Source: Cohnella sp. GbtcB17
GTDB taxonomy: Bacteria; Bacillota; Bacilli; Paenibacillales; Paenibacillaceae
Assembly (NCBI RefSeq): GCF_019091135.1
Contig: NZ_JAGXJW010000035.1
Location: 1-64,000, forward strand
Direction: 5' to 3'
Length of the DNA stretch: 64,000 nucleotides
Position numbers and translations under genes: made by a program. Below, piece by piece: positions 41,769-49,330 of the stretch (its first letter is position 1; each line of letters begins with the position of its first letter). A model generated the notes under the pieces. The model saw only the letters and a program-made list of their open reading frames with translations. It made no database searches and was not told where the DNA came from.

Positions 41769-41794
41769 GATTCAGCACCTACCCCCTAGGGTAA
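41769..41794 (+). promoter_or_regulatory. Candidate sigma-B promoter of ytxH
   Basis: GATTCA (41769-41774), a 14-bp spacer and GGGTAA (41789-41794), 66 bases before the ATG. The -10 is good; the -35 matches GTTTAA at four of six, the weakest of the seven sites here. Confidence 0.5.
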
Positions 41795-41860
41795 AAATAG
41801 CTCAAGCAGGACGTTAACACTTATAACAAAATGGCACAGCCATTACAAGGAGGAATTCAC

Positions 41861-42172
41861 ATGGCAGGAATGGTAAAGGGTGTTGTTATCGGCGGCGTAG
41901 TAGGCGCGGCAGCAGCGCTGCTGCTGGCTCCGAAACCGGGACGCGAGACGCGTCAGGATCTGATGAACGCCTACAGCAAATCGATGGATAAGTCGAAGGA
42001 ATGGGTTTCCACCGCGGGAACCAAAACGCAAGAGTTGGCCTCCAAAGTCGGCCAACAAGCTTCGGATATGATCGGCCAGACCAAATCGGCATTGTCCAGC
42101 GCGAAGGACGGCATGAACGGCGCCAAGGACGAGATCACCGGCTCCCTTCAGGAATCGACGAAGCCGAACTGA
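41861..42172 (+). CDS. ytxH: YtxH-domain general stress protein
   Basis: This 103-residue protein has one glycine/alanine-rich N-terminal helix (KGVVIGGVVGAAAALLLAPKPGRETRQDL), the YtxH/GvpP signature. A long amphipathic helical, Lys/Ser-rich tail (about 30-100) follows. The family is stress-induced; in Bacillus ytxG and ytxH are sigma-B dependent. Here a ytxG-like gene lies 8 kb away, also behind a sigma-B-type promoter. AAGGAGG nine bases upstream selects the ATG at 41861 over that at 41831. Confidence 0.85.
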   Translation: MAGMVKGVVIGGVVGAAAALLLAPKPGRETRQDLMNAYSKSMDKSKEWVSTAGTKTQELASKVGQQASDMIGQTKSALSSAKDGMNGAKDEITGSLQESTKPN

Positions 42173-42181
42173 ATAACCTCC

Positions 42182-42217
42182 AAAAGCCAACCCTGAGCTT
42201 GCTCGGGATTGGCTTTT
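42182..42217 (+). terminator. Terminator after ytxH
   Basis: AAAAGCCAA with CCTGAGC pairs with GCTCGGG and TTGGCTTTT, directly after the ytxH stop. The T run is short, so some read-through into the next gene is possible. Confidence 0.75.
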
Positions 42218-42250
42218 GTCTGTGCGAATTTCTGAAGAGGAGCGATTAAG

Positions 42251-42535
42251 ATGACTGAATCCAAACAGCCCGACGTTCGGGAGGACGTCGCCGAAGGCGT
42301 GGCCGCTCAGCCTGATGCGGCGATCGATCGCGCGAATGCCGATTATCGCTCAGAAGAAGACAGCCGGCCCTCCGGCCCGATCGAGACCCGCTCCGTCGAC
42401 GAGGCGATGAACGGCTCGATGGTGCAGGACTTCGACGATCTGAAGCGTCTTGGCCGCGATATGGAGCGCGTCAAGACAGGCAGCGAGCTGAGCGAGGAAG
42501 GACTTGTGAGCGACCCGATCCAGGAGAAGGCCTGA
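42251..42535 (+). CDS. Acidic hypothetical protein, 94 residues
   Basis: This very hydrophilic, acidic protein (MTESKQPDVREDVAEGVAAQPDAAIDRANADYRSEEDSR onwards) is predicted to be largely disordered, with one possible helix at about 58-74 (MVQDFDDLKRLGRDMERV). No family is recognised. AGAGGAG precedes the ATG at 42251. It follows ytxH with a terminator between; no separate promoter is obvious, so read-through from the ytxH promoter is likely. Confidence 0.65.
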   Translation: MTESKQPDVREDVAEGVAAQPDAAIDRANADYRSEEDSRPSGPIETRSVDEAMNGSMVQDFDDLKRLGRDMERVKTGSELSEEGLVSDPIQEKA

Positions 42536-42556
42536 GGCTGAGGCGTTATGAGCCCG

Positions 42557-42739
42557 CTCCTGGACTCAGGAGCCGTTATTCTTGATCCAGCCGACATCAT
42601 GGGCCTCTTGCGGACTCAGGCGCCGCTATTGCGCAATAGTGGGCTTCTTTTAGTCTGGATTCGGTTGAATAACGTCCACCCAGTCCGTTACGATCGTCTC
42701 GGGACCGGTTTTTACGAAAATAGCGACTCCTGAGTCCGG
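42557..42739. repeat. 51-bp intergenic repeat, family R2, two direct and two inverted units
   Basis: Two forward units share GGACTCAGG[AC]GCCG[TC]TATT (about 42562 and 42612). Two reverse units share GGACT[CG][AG]G[GT][AT]G... read on the minus strand from 42739 and 42688, exactly 51 bp apart. The forward and reverse pairs meet near 42655, so the array is a head-to-head inverted arrangement. No gene lies in 42536-42820. Confidence 0.7.
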
Positions 42740-42774
42740 TGCCCGGTGTCCTCTGCCTAACTTGCCATCCATTG

Positions 42775-42798
42775 AAAAAAGGGCCTCCGAAGAGGCCC
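42775..42798 (-). terminator. Terminator of the 42821-43171 gene
   Basis: GGGCCTC (42781-42787) and GAGGCCC (42792-42798) with a tetraloop; on the minus strand TTTTTT follows. Confidence 0.9.
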
Positions 42799-42820
42799 CT
42801 CATTTATGTTGCAACCGGTT

Positions 42821-43171
42821 TCAACCTGTTTGCTGTATGCCGTGCTTGATGGCTTCGCGATTGAGAAGCGACTTCAGATCGGAGGCGTCGAGTTCCTGAC
42901 TGAGCAGCGACACGACATCGATGGAAGGTACGCCGTCTCTGACGAACTCCCCACCGGAGAGATGGTAGCCGAATTCCCTCGCAATGGTATACGACTGGCA
43001 GAGTTGATCCGCCGCGTGTACAGCCTCTTGCTCGGATGCATATTCGGCTAACCGGTTGCCGTTGCCAAGTGGCGTTTTGCGGGATTGGATGCTAAGGGTA
43101 TGGGCCTCGTCTTTTTGCCTGACTACAATGTCGCACTCGAAGCATTCGATTCGATATTTAACCGTCATCAT
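42821..43171 (-). CDS. Hypothetical stress-linked protein, 116 residues
   Basis: This soluble protein (MMTVKYRIECFECDIVVRQKDEAHTLSIQSRKTPLGNGNRLAEYASEQEAVHAADQLCQSYTIAREFGYHL onwards) has two N-terminal cysteines in CFEC that could form a half metal knuckle. The C-terminal helix contains SLLSQELDASDLKSLLN. I recognise no family. ATGs at 43171 and 43168 are equally plausible behind AAGGCGGTGG. A well-matched sigma-B-type promoter lies 44 bases upstream, so it probably belongs to the general-stress regulon. Confidence 0.65.
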   Translation of the reverse strand: MMTVKYRIECFECDIVVRQKDEAHTLSIQSRKTPLGNGNRLAEYASEQEAVHAADQLCQSYTIAREFGYHLSGGEFVRDGVPSIDVVSLLSQELDASDLKSLLNREAIKHGIQQTG

Positions 43172-43214
43172 GTCCACCGCCTTCGGCGAAGTGAATGGTG
43201 TAGCTTACCGATTA

Positions 43215-43240
43215 TTACCCGGCGGCAGGACGGTAGAAAC
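43215..43240 (-). promoter_or_regulatory. Candidate sigma-B promoter of the 42821-43171 gene
   Basis: GTTTCT (43240-43235), a 14-bp spacer and GGGTAA (43220-43215) on the minus strand, compared with the Bacillus sigma-B consensus GTTTAA / GGGTAT. Confidence 0.7.
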
Positions 43241-43257
43241 AGTTGATCGAATTGGAA

Positions 43258-44040
43258 TTAATCGGAATCCTCGTCGTCGTCGGGTTCGGTCAGCCAGCCC
43301 TTCAGCTTCTCGATGGCGCGCCGTTGGATGCGGGAGATGCTCATCTGTGACACCTGCAGGCGGTCGGCGGCGCTGCGCTGGGACAGCCCTTCTTCGTACA
43401 GGAGCAAGAGCACCTGACGTTCTTCGGGCTTCAGCTTCATCATCGCTTCCTGCAGATCGATGCGGCGGTCGACGCCGGCAAAGTCGTCGGCGGTCGAGCC
43501 GATCAGTTCACCGAGCGTAGCGGTGTTTTCTTCCTGCGATACCGGCGTATCGAGCGAGACGTAGTGATGCAGCTCGCGTCCGGCCAGCACCTCGAGCGTA
43601 TCCTCGACGCTCATCTCCAGGAATTCGGCGATCTCCTCGACGCTCGGGGAGCGTTCGAGGCGTACGGTCATCTCGTCGATCGCCTGCTGCACGACGAGAC
43701 CCTTCTCTTTGATCCGTCGCGGCACTTGAATGTACCACGACTTGTCGCGGAGGTAATTTTTCATCTGGCCGACGATGCTCTTCATCGCATACGGCTCGAA
43801 CGGCATGCCCAGATCGGGATCGAACTGCTTAAGCAGCCGGAAAAGCGTCATGCGGCCGACCTGGAACAAATCTTCCTGCAGGCTCAGATGGCTGCGCGAC
43901 ATTTTGTGCGCGGCCATGCGAACGAGCGGCTCGTAGTGCCGAATGAGCTCCTCGGCCAGCTCGTTGCGCAGCGTTTTCTGGTATTCCAGAAGCTTCAAGA
44001 TCGCGTCGTCGGGCAGACGGGCGCTCGATTGAAGGCTCAT
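43258..44040 (-). CDS. sigB: RNA polymerase sigma factor SigB
   Basis: This 260-residue sigma-70-family factor of the SigB/SigF/SigG group has region 2 (HYEPLVRMAAHKM, DLFQVGRMTLFRLLKQFDPDLGMPFEPYAM), region 3 (RRIKEKGLVVQQAIDEMT) and region 4 helix-turn-helix (LSQRSAADRLQVSQMSISRIQRRAIEKL). The preceding rsbV and rsbW identify it as SigB rather than a sporulation factor, since SpoIIAA-AB-SigF would look alike. The sigma-B-type promoter before rsbV supports this choice. ATGA overlap with rsbW couples their translation. Confidence 0.9.
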   Translation of the reverse strand: MSLQSSARLPDDAILKLLEYQKTLRNELAEELIRHYEPLVRMAAHKMSRSHLSLQEDLFQVGRMTLFRLLKQFDPDLGMPFEPYAMKSIVGQMKNYLRDKSWYIQVPRRIKEKGLVVQQAIDEMTVRLERSPSVEEIAEFLEMSVEDTLEVLAGRELHHYVSLDTPVSQEENTATLGELIGSTADDFAGVDRRIDLQEAMMKLKPEERQVLLLLYEEGLSQRSAADRLQVSQMSISRIQRRAIEKLKGWLTEPDDDEDSD

Positions 44041-44480
44041 ACCGTTTCTTGCGCCAGCCGCCGTTTAGTGAGGATGACGCTCGTGCCTTGATTGCTTCGA
44101 ATCTCCACTTCGTCCATCAACGCTTGCATCAAGTAAAGTCCCAATCCGCCCGACTGGATTTCATCGATGGACTTACCGTGCAAGGTGGACGTGGACCGAT
44201 CGGTCACCTGTTCGAAGCTGACGCCCGAATCGCTCACCGCGATCTGGAGACGGTCTTCGTTCATGATGGTGAAGGACACCTCGATATGGCCCGGTTGAGA
44301 ATGATCATAGGCATGCAAAACGGCGTTGTTACATGCTTCCGAGACGGCAACCTTCATATCTTCGATCTCTTCGAAAGAAAATTTCATCTTGGCGGCTATG
44401 CCGTACAAGGTCAAGCGGATAATGTCAACGAACTCGGCTTTGGCGGGTACCGTCAGCGTCACTGTCCCATCGTTTCTCAT
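44037..44480 (-). CDS. rsbW: Anti-sigma-B factor and serine kinase RsbW
   Basis: This 147-residue GHKL kinase has the N-box in EDMKVAVSEACNNAVLHAY, the G1 region in IAVSDSGVSF and G2 in GGLGLYLMQALMDEVEI. It binds SigB and keeps it inactive, and phosphorylates RsbV. Alignment with Bacillus RsbW (VPAKAEFVDIIRLTLYGIAAKM) supports the ATG at 44480, although the ribosome site is modest. A longer frame begins at 44534 within rsbV. It overlaps sigB by four bases. Confidence 0.92.
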   Translation of the reverse strand: MRNDGTVTLTVPAKAEFVDIIRLTLYGIAAKMKFSFEEIEDMKVAVSEACNNAVLHAYDHSQPGHIEVSFTIMNEDRLQIAVSDSGVSFEQVTDRSTSTLHGKSIDEIQSGGLGLYLMQALMDEVEIRSNQGTSVILTKRRLAQETV

Positions 44481-44526
44481 CGTTGTTTCGTCCTCGTTCC
44501 CTTCGGAATGTAAGTGCTCGCTCGCA

Positions 44527-44853
44527 TTAAGCATTTGGAGAAGCGGCCAAGAACGGGGTGATCCCCGTCATATCGAATAGTTTTTGAATCGTCGAAGGCA
44601 CTTCTTCTACTCCGAACGGGGCGTTGCGAGCATGACGGGCCTTCACGATGCTGATCAGAATGCCGATGCCGGTGCTGTCGATGTATTTGAGGTCTCGAAG
44701 ATTAAGTACGAGCTTGCGGTCGGACAATTCCATCAGGGGCTCCATCACGGAGCGCATCTGCGAAGCGACCTCGAGATCGAGCTCGCCTGCGATCCGCACG
44801 ACGGTCAAGCCGTCCAGATTTTCGGTTTGAAATGTCAATTTTTCGCTTTGCAT
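44527..44853 (-). CDS. rsbV: Anti-anti-sigma factor RsbV
   Basis: This 108-residue STAS-domain protein has the phosphorylation site S60 in the conserved YIDSTGIGIL. Unphosphorylated RsbV releases SigB from RsbW; RsbW phosphorylates S60, and an RsbU/RsbP-type PP2C phosphatase reverses it. A candidate phosphatase is encoded at 48106-49254. AAAGGGG precedes the ATG at 44853. It leads the rsbV-rsbW-sigB operon. Confidence 0.93.
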   Translation of the reverse strand: MQSEKLTFQTENLDGLTVVRIAGELDLEVASQMRSVMEPLMELSDRKLVLNLRDLKYIDSTGIGILISIVKARHARNAPFGVEEVPSTIQKLFDMTGITPFLAASPNA

Positions 44854-44885
44854 ACGAAACCCCTTTCCGTTATTCATAGATTTTA

Positions 44886-44912
44886 TTACCCCTCGCCCTT
44901 GTCTGTTGAAAC
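44886..44912 (-). promoter_or_regulatory. Candidate autoregulatory sigma-B promoter of rsbV-rsbW-sigB
   Basis: GTTTCA (44912-44907), a 15-bp spacer and GGGTAA (44891-44886), 33 bases before the rsbV start. Positive autoregulation of this operon by sigma-B is established in Bacillus. Confidence 0.72.
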
Positions 44913-44937
44913 AGCCCTAAACCTGGAAAACGCCTTT

Positions 44938-44963
44938 GTTTTGGGCAGTCTGCGGTCGGGTAA
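44938..44963 (+). promoter_or_regulatory. Candidate sigma-B promoter of the 45011 gene
   Basis: GTTTTG (44938-44943), a 14-bp spacer and GGGTAA (44958-44963), 47 bases before the ATG at 45011. It is divergent from, and 26 bp away from, the rsbV promoter. Confidence 0.7.
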
Positions 44964-45010
44964 AGAAGCATATCCCAGCTCAGGATAAAAAATACGCGAA
45001 GGAGCTGAAC

Positions 45011-45166
45011 ATGATGAACAAGGACGTCGACATCGAAAGGCACGAGGTGCAGGAAAAGTCGGATTCCAGCATGGTTTGGTCGACCTTCATCAAGTATGCC
45101 GCATATTTGATCATTTTTTTCGGCGTACTGTACTTGATTATCTACTACCTGCTGCCGCTCGTCTAA
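45011..45166 (+). CDS. Small single-pass membrane protein (51 residues)
   Basis: The protein has a charged N-terminal half (NKDVDIERHEVQEKSDSSM) and a C-terminal hydrophobic helix (FIKYAAYLIIFFGVLYLIIYYLLP), so it is probably tail-anchored. No family is recognised. AAGGAG lies six bases before the first ATG (45011); 45014 is an alternative. The sigma-B-type promoter upstream and divergence from rsbV suggest a stress-induced envelope protein. Confidence 0.7.
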   Translation: MMNKDVDIERHEVQEKSDSSMVWSTFIKYAAYLIIFFGVLYLIIYYLLPLV

Positions 45167-45220
45167 CGAACGTCTCTTTAGGATATACTTGGACGAATCC
45201 CATCTGACGGAGGCGTTCGA

Positions 45221-46450
45221 TTGCACCCGCTATATTACGGTTCTTTGCTCTGGCTCGCCGGCGGCGGCGAGCCTCCCCGTTATCCGTCCCTATCCGGCCG
45301 ATCCGCGCGGTGCGACGTGTTGATCGTCGGCGGCGGCTTGACCGGTACGTTGACGGCCGACGCATTGACTGCGGCAGGCCTCTCCGTCGTTCTGATCGAC
45401 GAAGGACGAATCGGCGGAGGCAGTTCCGCCGCCAGCACCGGGTTGCTTCAATACTCCAATGATATCATGCTGTCCGACCTCTTGTCCCGCATAGGCGAGG
45501 AACGTGCCGCTCATTTTTACCGGGCCTGCAAAAACGCCGTGGAACGGCTGGGCCAGCTTGCGGAGACGCTCCCGGACGACGTGGCGTTCAAACGCCGCAG
45601 CAGCCTTTACTTTGCCAGCTCCGAAGCTGACGTGCCCAAGCTCAAGACGGAATACGAAGCACTTCGCGCCAGGGGCTTCAGCGTCGATTGGCTGGAGCAG
45701 GCTGACTTTCGCGCGATTTTCCCTTTCGCCAAACCCGCGGCTCTTGTGACGAACGGCGACGGCGAACTGAATCCGTACCGCCTGTCCGTCAGACTCGCCG
45801 AACGAGCCGCGGAAAAAGGAGCCCGCATCCACGAAAATACGTCCCTGAAGTCCGTCGAAGGACCGAAGGGCGATTTGGCGTGTCATACCTCGCACGGTAC
45901 GGTGCGCGCTTCGTCCGTCATCTACGCGGTCGGCTACCGTCCCGAGATCGCCGGCCTCGGCCATCTCGCTATCAAGTATGCCCGCACCAGTGCTATCGCG
46001 ACGCGAGTCGTACCGTCGCTCGCCGATTGGCACCAAAGATGGCTGCTGTGGGAAACGGCAAGGCCTTATTTGTATGCCCGGACGACGCGGGACGGCCGCG
46101 TCGTGATCGGCGGCTTCGATGAAAATATTCGCGAACCGATAGCGGACCGGAGCGCCTTGAACAAGCAGGCGAACCGGCTCCTCGCGGAAGCCCGCAAGCT
46201 GTTTCCCGAATTGTCGCTGGAAACGGAGTACGCCTGGAATGCCGCCTTTTGCGAATCTGAGGACGATCTGCCTTTGATCGGCGAAGATCCGGAGCGTCCA
46301 GGGCGATATGTAGCGCTTGGGTACGGCGGCAACGGAGCGGTGTACAGTATGCTAGCAAGCGGCATACTGACGGAGGCGCTTCAAGGCAAGACCAGCATGC
46401 TGGCCGAGCTCGTCGGACTCCGCAGTCGAAGAACCGGCCTGCCGCAGTAG
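45221..46450 (+). CDS. FAD-dependent oxidoreductase (DAO family)
   Basis: This 409-residue protein has the dinucleotide-binding motif DVLIVGGGLTGTLTADALTAAGLSVVLIDE (about 32-61), GGGSSAASTGLLQY for the DAO family, and the C-terminal FAD segment ALGYGGNGAVYSMLASGILTEAL. This suggests oxidation of an amine or glycine-like substrate, but no Rieske or other accessory domain is attached and the substrate is unknown. The TTG at 45221 has GGAGGC seven bases upstream. It lies 55 bases after the small membrane protein and ends in its own terminator. Confidence 0.88.
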   Translation: MHPLYYGSLLWLAGGGEPPRYPSLSGRSARCDVLIVGGGLTGTLTADALTAAGLSVVLIDEGRIGGGSSAASTGLLQYSNDIMLSDLLSRIGEERAAHFYRACKNAVERLGQLAETLPDDVAFKRRSSLYFASSEADVPKLKTEYEALRARGFSVDWLEQADFRAIFPFAKPAALVTNGDGELNPYRLSVRLAERAAEKGARIHENTSLKSVEGPKGDLACHTSHGTVRASSVIYAVGYRPEIAGLGHLAIKYARTSAIATRVVPSLADWHQRWLLWETARPYLYARTTRDGRVVIGGFDENIREPIADRSALNKQANRLLAEARKLFPELSLETEYAWNAAFCESEDDLPLIGEDPERPGRYVALGYGGNGAVYSMLASGILTEALQGKTSMLAELVGLRSRRTGLPQ

Positions 46451-46472
46451 CAGAAGACCGGTTCTTTTTTTG
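46429..46472 (+). terminator. Terminator overlapping the end of the oxidoreductase gene
   Basis: AAGAACCGG (from 46429) pairs with CCGGTTCTT, with an inner CTGC/GCAG stem, followed by a T7 run. The left arm lies in the coding sequence. Confidence 0.85.
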
Positions 46473-46487
46473 CGACGACCCTCGCCG

Positions 46488-47042
46488 TCAGTTAAGTACT
46501 TCGACAGCTCCCGCCTGGCTTAGCAGGCTGCCCGCCTGATCGTCGGGACGATCGTCGACGACGACAAGATAGCGGCCGCCGTTGACTTCGTCGGCCAGTC
46601 TTCCCGCATCGCCGTCCGGCAGGCCCAGATCGGCCAGCACGTCGTCCGTATGCAGTCCGTCGCCGTCCAGGTCCAGCAGGCTGCCGCCCCGCCCGGCCAA
46701 GCCGGCCGCAGCCAAGCCCGCAGGCACGACGCCGCCGGCGTAACCGCCGGTGCCGCTAACCCCCGGCGTCGCCAGGAGGCCGGCCGCCGGAAGCGGGAGC
46801 ACGCCATCGTCTCCCCACGACGAACCGTCGCCGTCGCGATCGCCGTAGGAACGATCTCTGGCTTCCTGGATGCCGGTGATGCTCTCGACCTGGATCGCTT
46901 CGCTGGCAGTGAGCAGCGGCACGTTTTCCTCGCTCTTGACGATGACGCGCACGCCGTCCTTGTGCGCGCCGTTCGCGCGAAGCAGCTCCACGGCGTCCAA
47001 CACGCGTTGCTCGCTTTCAAAAATGCCGATCGTGACTCCCAT
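46488..47042 (-). CDS. Stress protein with YflT-like N terminus and Asp/Gly-rich region
   Basis: This 184-residue protein begins MGVTIGIFESEQRVLDAVELLRANGAHKDGVRVIVKS, a small alpha/beta domain like that of YflT/GspM general-stress proteins. A low-complexity middle follows (DGDGSSWGDDG, then G/A/P-rich about 85-120). Next comes LLDLDGDGLHTDDVLADLG, which fits the DxDxDG calcium loop of dockerin/EF-hand-type motifs, and a C-terminal beta strand (RYLVVVDDR). The start at 47042 follows AAGGAGGG at eight bases. The sigma-B-type promoter upstream fits the YflT resemblance. Confidence 0.72.
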   Translation of the reverse strand: MGVTIGIFESEQRVLDAVELLRANGAHKDGVRVIVKSEENVPLLTASEAIQVESITGIQEARDRSYGDRDGDGSSWGDDGVLPLPAAGLLATPGVSGTGGYAGGVVPAGLAAAGLAGRGGSLLDLDGDGLHTDDVLADLGLPDGDAGRLADEVNGGRYLVVVDDRPDDQAGSLLSQAGAVEVLN

Positions 47043-47093
47043 GGCCATTCCCTCCTTGTAGGCGGCAAACGAACGCATCGCCTTTTTGTAATT

Positions 47094-47118
47094 TTACCCG
47101 AGGGATGGCGCTTTGAAC
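47094..47118 (-). promoter_or_regulatory. Candidate sigma-B promoter of the 46488-47042 gene
   Basis: GTTCAA (47118-47113), a 13-bp spacer and GGGTAA (47099-47094), 51 bases before the start. Confidence 0.68.
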
Positions 47119-47144
47119 CGCGCACGCCGCTTCCGCGACGCGCC

Positions 47145-47993
47145 TCAAAGCGGCTTGCGATAGATCCGGTACTCGTCGTTCCAAGTCTCGTAGCGTCCGG
47201 CGAAGCTCGTGAAGGCGACCGATTCCTTGTTGCCGAGAACGAGAAAGCCGCCCGGCGACAAGCTTTCGTACAACAGCGTATGAACCCGCTCGCGGAGCCC
47301 GTTGTCGAAGTAAATCATGACGTTCCGGCAAAAGATGATCTGAAACTCGTTAAACGAGCGATCCGTCACCAGATTGTGCTCCGCGAAAACGATTCGTTCG
47401 AGGTACTTGGCATGCAGCATCGCTTGTCCGTGATTCGTTTCGTAAAAAGACGCGAAGGGCGCCTTCCCGCCGGACTGCTCGTAGTTATGCGCGTACAGGG
47501 TCATCCGTTCCTGCGAGATCAGGCCTTGTCTGGCGCGCTGCAGACTCGCCTCGCTGATGTCCGTCGCATAGATGCGCGAATGATTCAGCATCCCGATCTC
47601 ATCCAGCAGAATGGCCATGGAGTAGGCTTCCTCGCCGGTCGCGCAGCCCGCGTGCCAGGCGCGAATGAAGGAAGCCTCCTTCAGGATCGGCATCACCCGC
47701 GCTCTAAGAATCTGGAACAAGCCCGGGTCTCTGAACATCTCCGTGACCGGAATGACCAGATCGGACAGCAGCCGTTCGAACGCGTCGCGATCGTGCAGCA
47801 CGAGATTTTGCAGCAGGGAAATCGTCCCGAGCTGTTCGATCGAGGCGCGGTGCCATATTCGGCGCCGCAACGACGGATAGGCATAATTGCGAAAATCGTA
47901 GCCGTACCTTTTGAAAAGCGCCTCGAGTAGACTTTCGATTTCGATTTTTTCCAGGCGCTCGTCATAGGGGCTAATATCTAAAAAATCCGTCAA
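47145..47993 (-). CDS. CheR-type protein-glutamate methyltransferase
   Basis: This 282-residue protein has a short CheR N-terminal helical domain (about 15-75) and the SAM-binding domain. Key segments are IRAWHAGCATGEEAYSMAILL (about 112-132), YATDISEASLQRARQG, and FQIIFCRNVMIYFDNGLRERV. It would methylate glutamates on receptor-like proteins. No chemoreceptor or CheB is nearby, but an RsbU-like response-regulator phosphatase lies 112 bases upstream in the same direction. CheR in a stress-signalling role is therefore possible. The TTG start at 47993 has only GTGGTG before it and is uncertain. Confidence 0.87.
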   Translation of the reverse strand: MTDFLDISPYDERLEKIEIESLLEALFKRYGYDFRNYAYPSLRRRIWHRASIEQLGTISLLQNLVLHDRDAFERLLSDLVIPVTEMFRDPGLFQILRARVMPILKEASFIRAWHAGCATGEEAYSMAILLDEIGMLNHSRIYATDISEASLQRARQGLISQERMTLYAHNYEQSGGKAPFASFYETNHGQAMLHAKYLERIVFAEHNLVTDRSFNEFQIIFCRNVMIYFDNGLRERVHTLLYESLSPGGFLVLGNKESVAFTSFAGRYETWNDEYRIYRKPL

Positions 47994-48105
47994 TGTAACA
48001 CCACGCTTTTTATGAATCGCCGTCGTTCACCGTCCTGCCTGCCTTGAGGCTTACGCCTCTTGCGGCTCGCTATGTAAAAATGTTTGCGACGTCGCTAAAC
48101 CGCCA

Positions 48106-49254
48106 TCAACGATGAGTTTTTTTAACTTCGACCCTGACCAGGCAACGATCGTCCGGCCGCCGGTCCAGCGACTCCTGGACGAGCAGGCTCTCCAGCGCCT
48201 TGTGGTCGCCTCCGGCCTCCAGAATCGTGCCCGTGAGCTGCTCGATCCGCTGCTCCATGTCGCCGGGAAACAAATCGAGCAACCCGTCCGTGAAGAGATG
48301 GAGCACGTCTCCTGTCCGGATGCTTGCCGTCTCCATCTGCACGTCCATTTGCTCGAACATGCCGATCGGCGGCGCCGTCGCGTAAAGCTGCTGCGTACCG
48401 CCGTCTCCTCGTGTGATAAGGCCCGGAGGATGGCCGGCGTTGACGTATTCGATAATTCCGTTCTCCAGATCGATCCAGGCGCATATGCCCGTGCAATAGT
48501 ATTGAACCATCTCGTTCTCGTACTGCAACTGCAGCAAGCGCCTGTTCAGCTCGTGCACGATACGCTTCGGGGTGACCGTCGTACGCATTGCCTCGTGCAG
48601 CACGGAAGCGGTGAACATGCTGATCAGCGAGGAAGAGATCCCGTGGCCCATGGCGTCCATGATCGCGATCAAGTAATGCTTCGAATCGAGCGCATGCCAG
48701 GAATAAAGATCTCCCGCCAGCCCCTCGGAGGCACGAAAGAATGCTTGCACCCTCAGGTTGTCGCCGTCGACGTCGTTGGGCATAACCGCCTCCTGAACCT
48801 GCCTGGCGAGGCTCAGCTCCTCATGCAGCCGCCGATCCCGCTCTTTGTGCCAGTCGAGCTCGCTCTTCAGGCGAAGGGCGGACCTGATCCGCGCCAGCAG
48901 CTCGATCTTGTTGATCGGCTTCGTCACGTAGTCCGACGCGCCGGCGTCCAGCGCCTCAGCGAGCTTGCGCGAGTCGCCGATCGCAGTCACCATGATGACC
49001 GGAATATCGCGAAGGCGCTCGTCCTTCTGGAGCAAGGCGCAGGCCTCGATGGCGTCCATGCCGGGCATCATAAGATCAAGCAGAATCAGATTGATCGACG
49101 TAGGCGCCTGAGCGCCTAGATTGTCCGATCTTAGTATATCGAACATCTCATCGGCTGAATAGGCGATCTGCACGTCCTCGTAGCCCGACCGGTTCAGCAT
49201 CTCCCGGACAACCATCACGTTCATCGGATTGTCGTCTACGACCAAAATGCTCAT
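48106..49254 (-). CDS. REC-PP2C phosphatase, RsbU/RsbP-like
   Basis: This 382-residue protein has a receiver domain (1-120) with phosphoacceptor D60 (LILLDLMMPGMD), T90 and K112 (YVTKPINK). A short coiled linker and a PP2C/SpoIIE phosphatase domain follow (about 150-380). The metal aspartates are visible in GLAGDLYSWHALD, AIMDAMGHG, LFTDGLLDLF and PDDRCLV. The expected job is to dephosphorylate RsbV when the receiver is phosphorylated, freeing SigB. AGGAG precedes the ATG at 49254. It is followed by cheR in the same direction. Confidence 0.88.
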   Translation of the reverse strand: MSILVVDDNPMNVMVVREMLNRSGYEDVQIAYSADEMFDILRSDNLGAQAPTSINLILLDLMMPGMDAIEACALLQKDERLRDIPVIMVTAIGDSRKLAEALDAGASDYVTKPINKIELLARIRSALRLKSELDWHKERDRRLHEELSLARQVQEAVMPNDVDGDNLRVQAFFRASEGLAGDLYSWHALDSKHYLIAIMDAMGHGISSSLISMFTASVLHEAMRTTVTPKRIVHELNRRLLQLQYENEMVQYYCTGICAWIDLENGIIEYVNAGHPPGLITRGDGGTQQLYATAPPIGMFEQMDVQMETASIRTGDVLHLFTDGLLDLFPGDMEQRIEQLTGTILEAGGDHKALESLLVQESLDRRPDDRCLVRVEVKKTHR

Positions 49255-49330
49255 TGTCCAATTCTCCTCGCGTATATCATACGTTAAAGTTATCTCAGCC
49301 CATAGCCCGCTGTAAAGCAATGCCGGCAAA

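Noticed and set aside
43258-44853. Reading the rsbV-rsbW-sigB trio as the sporulation operon spoIIAA-spoIIAB-sigF
   Set aside because: The families are alike, but general-stress neighbours and sigma-B-type promoters, including one before rsbV, favour sigB.
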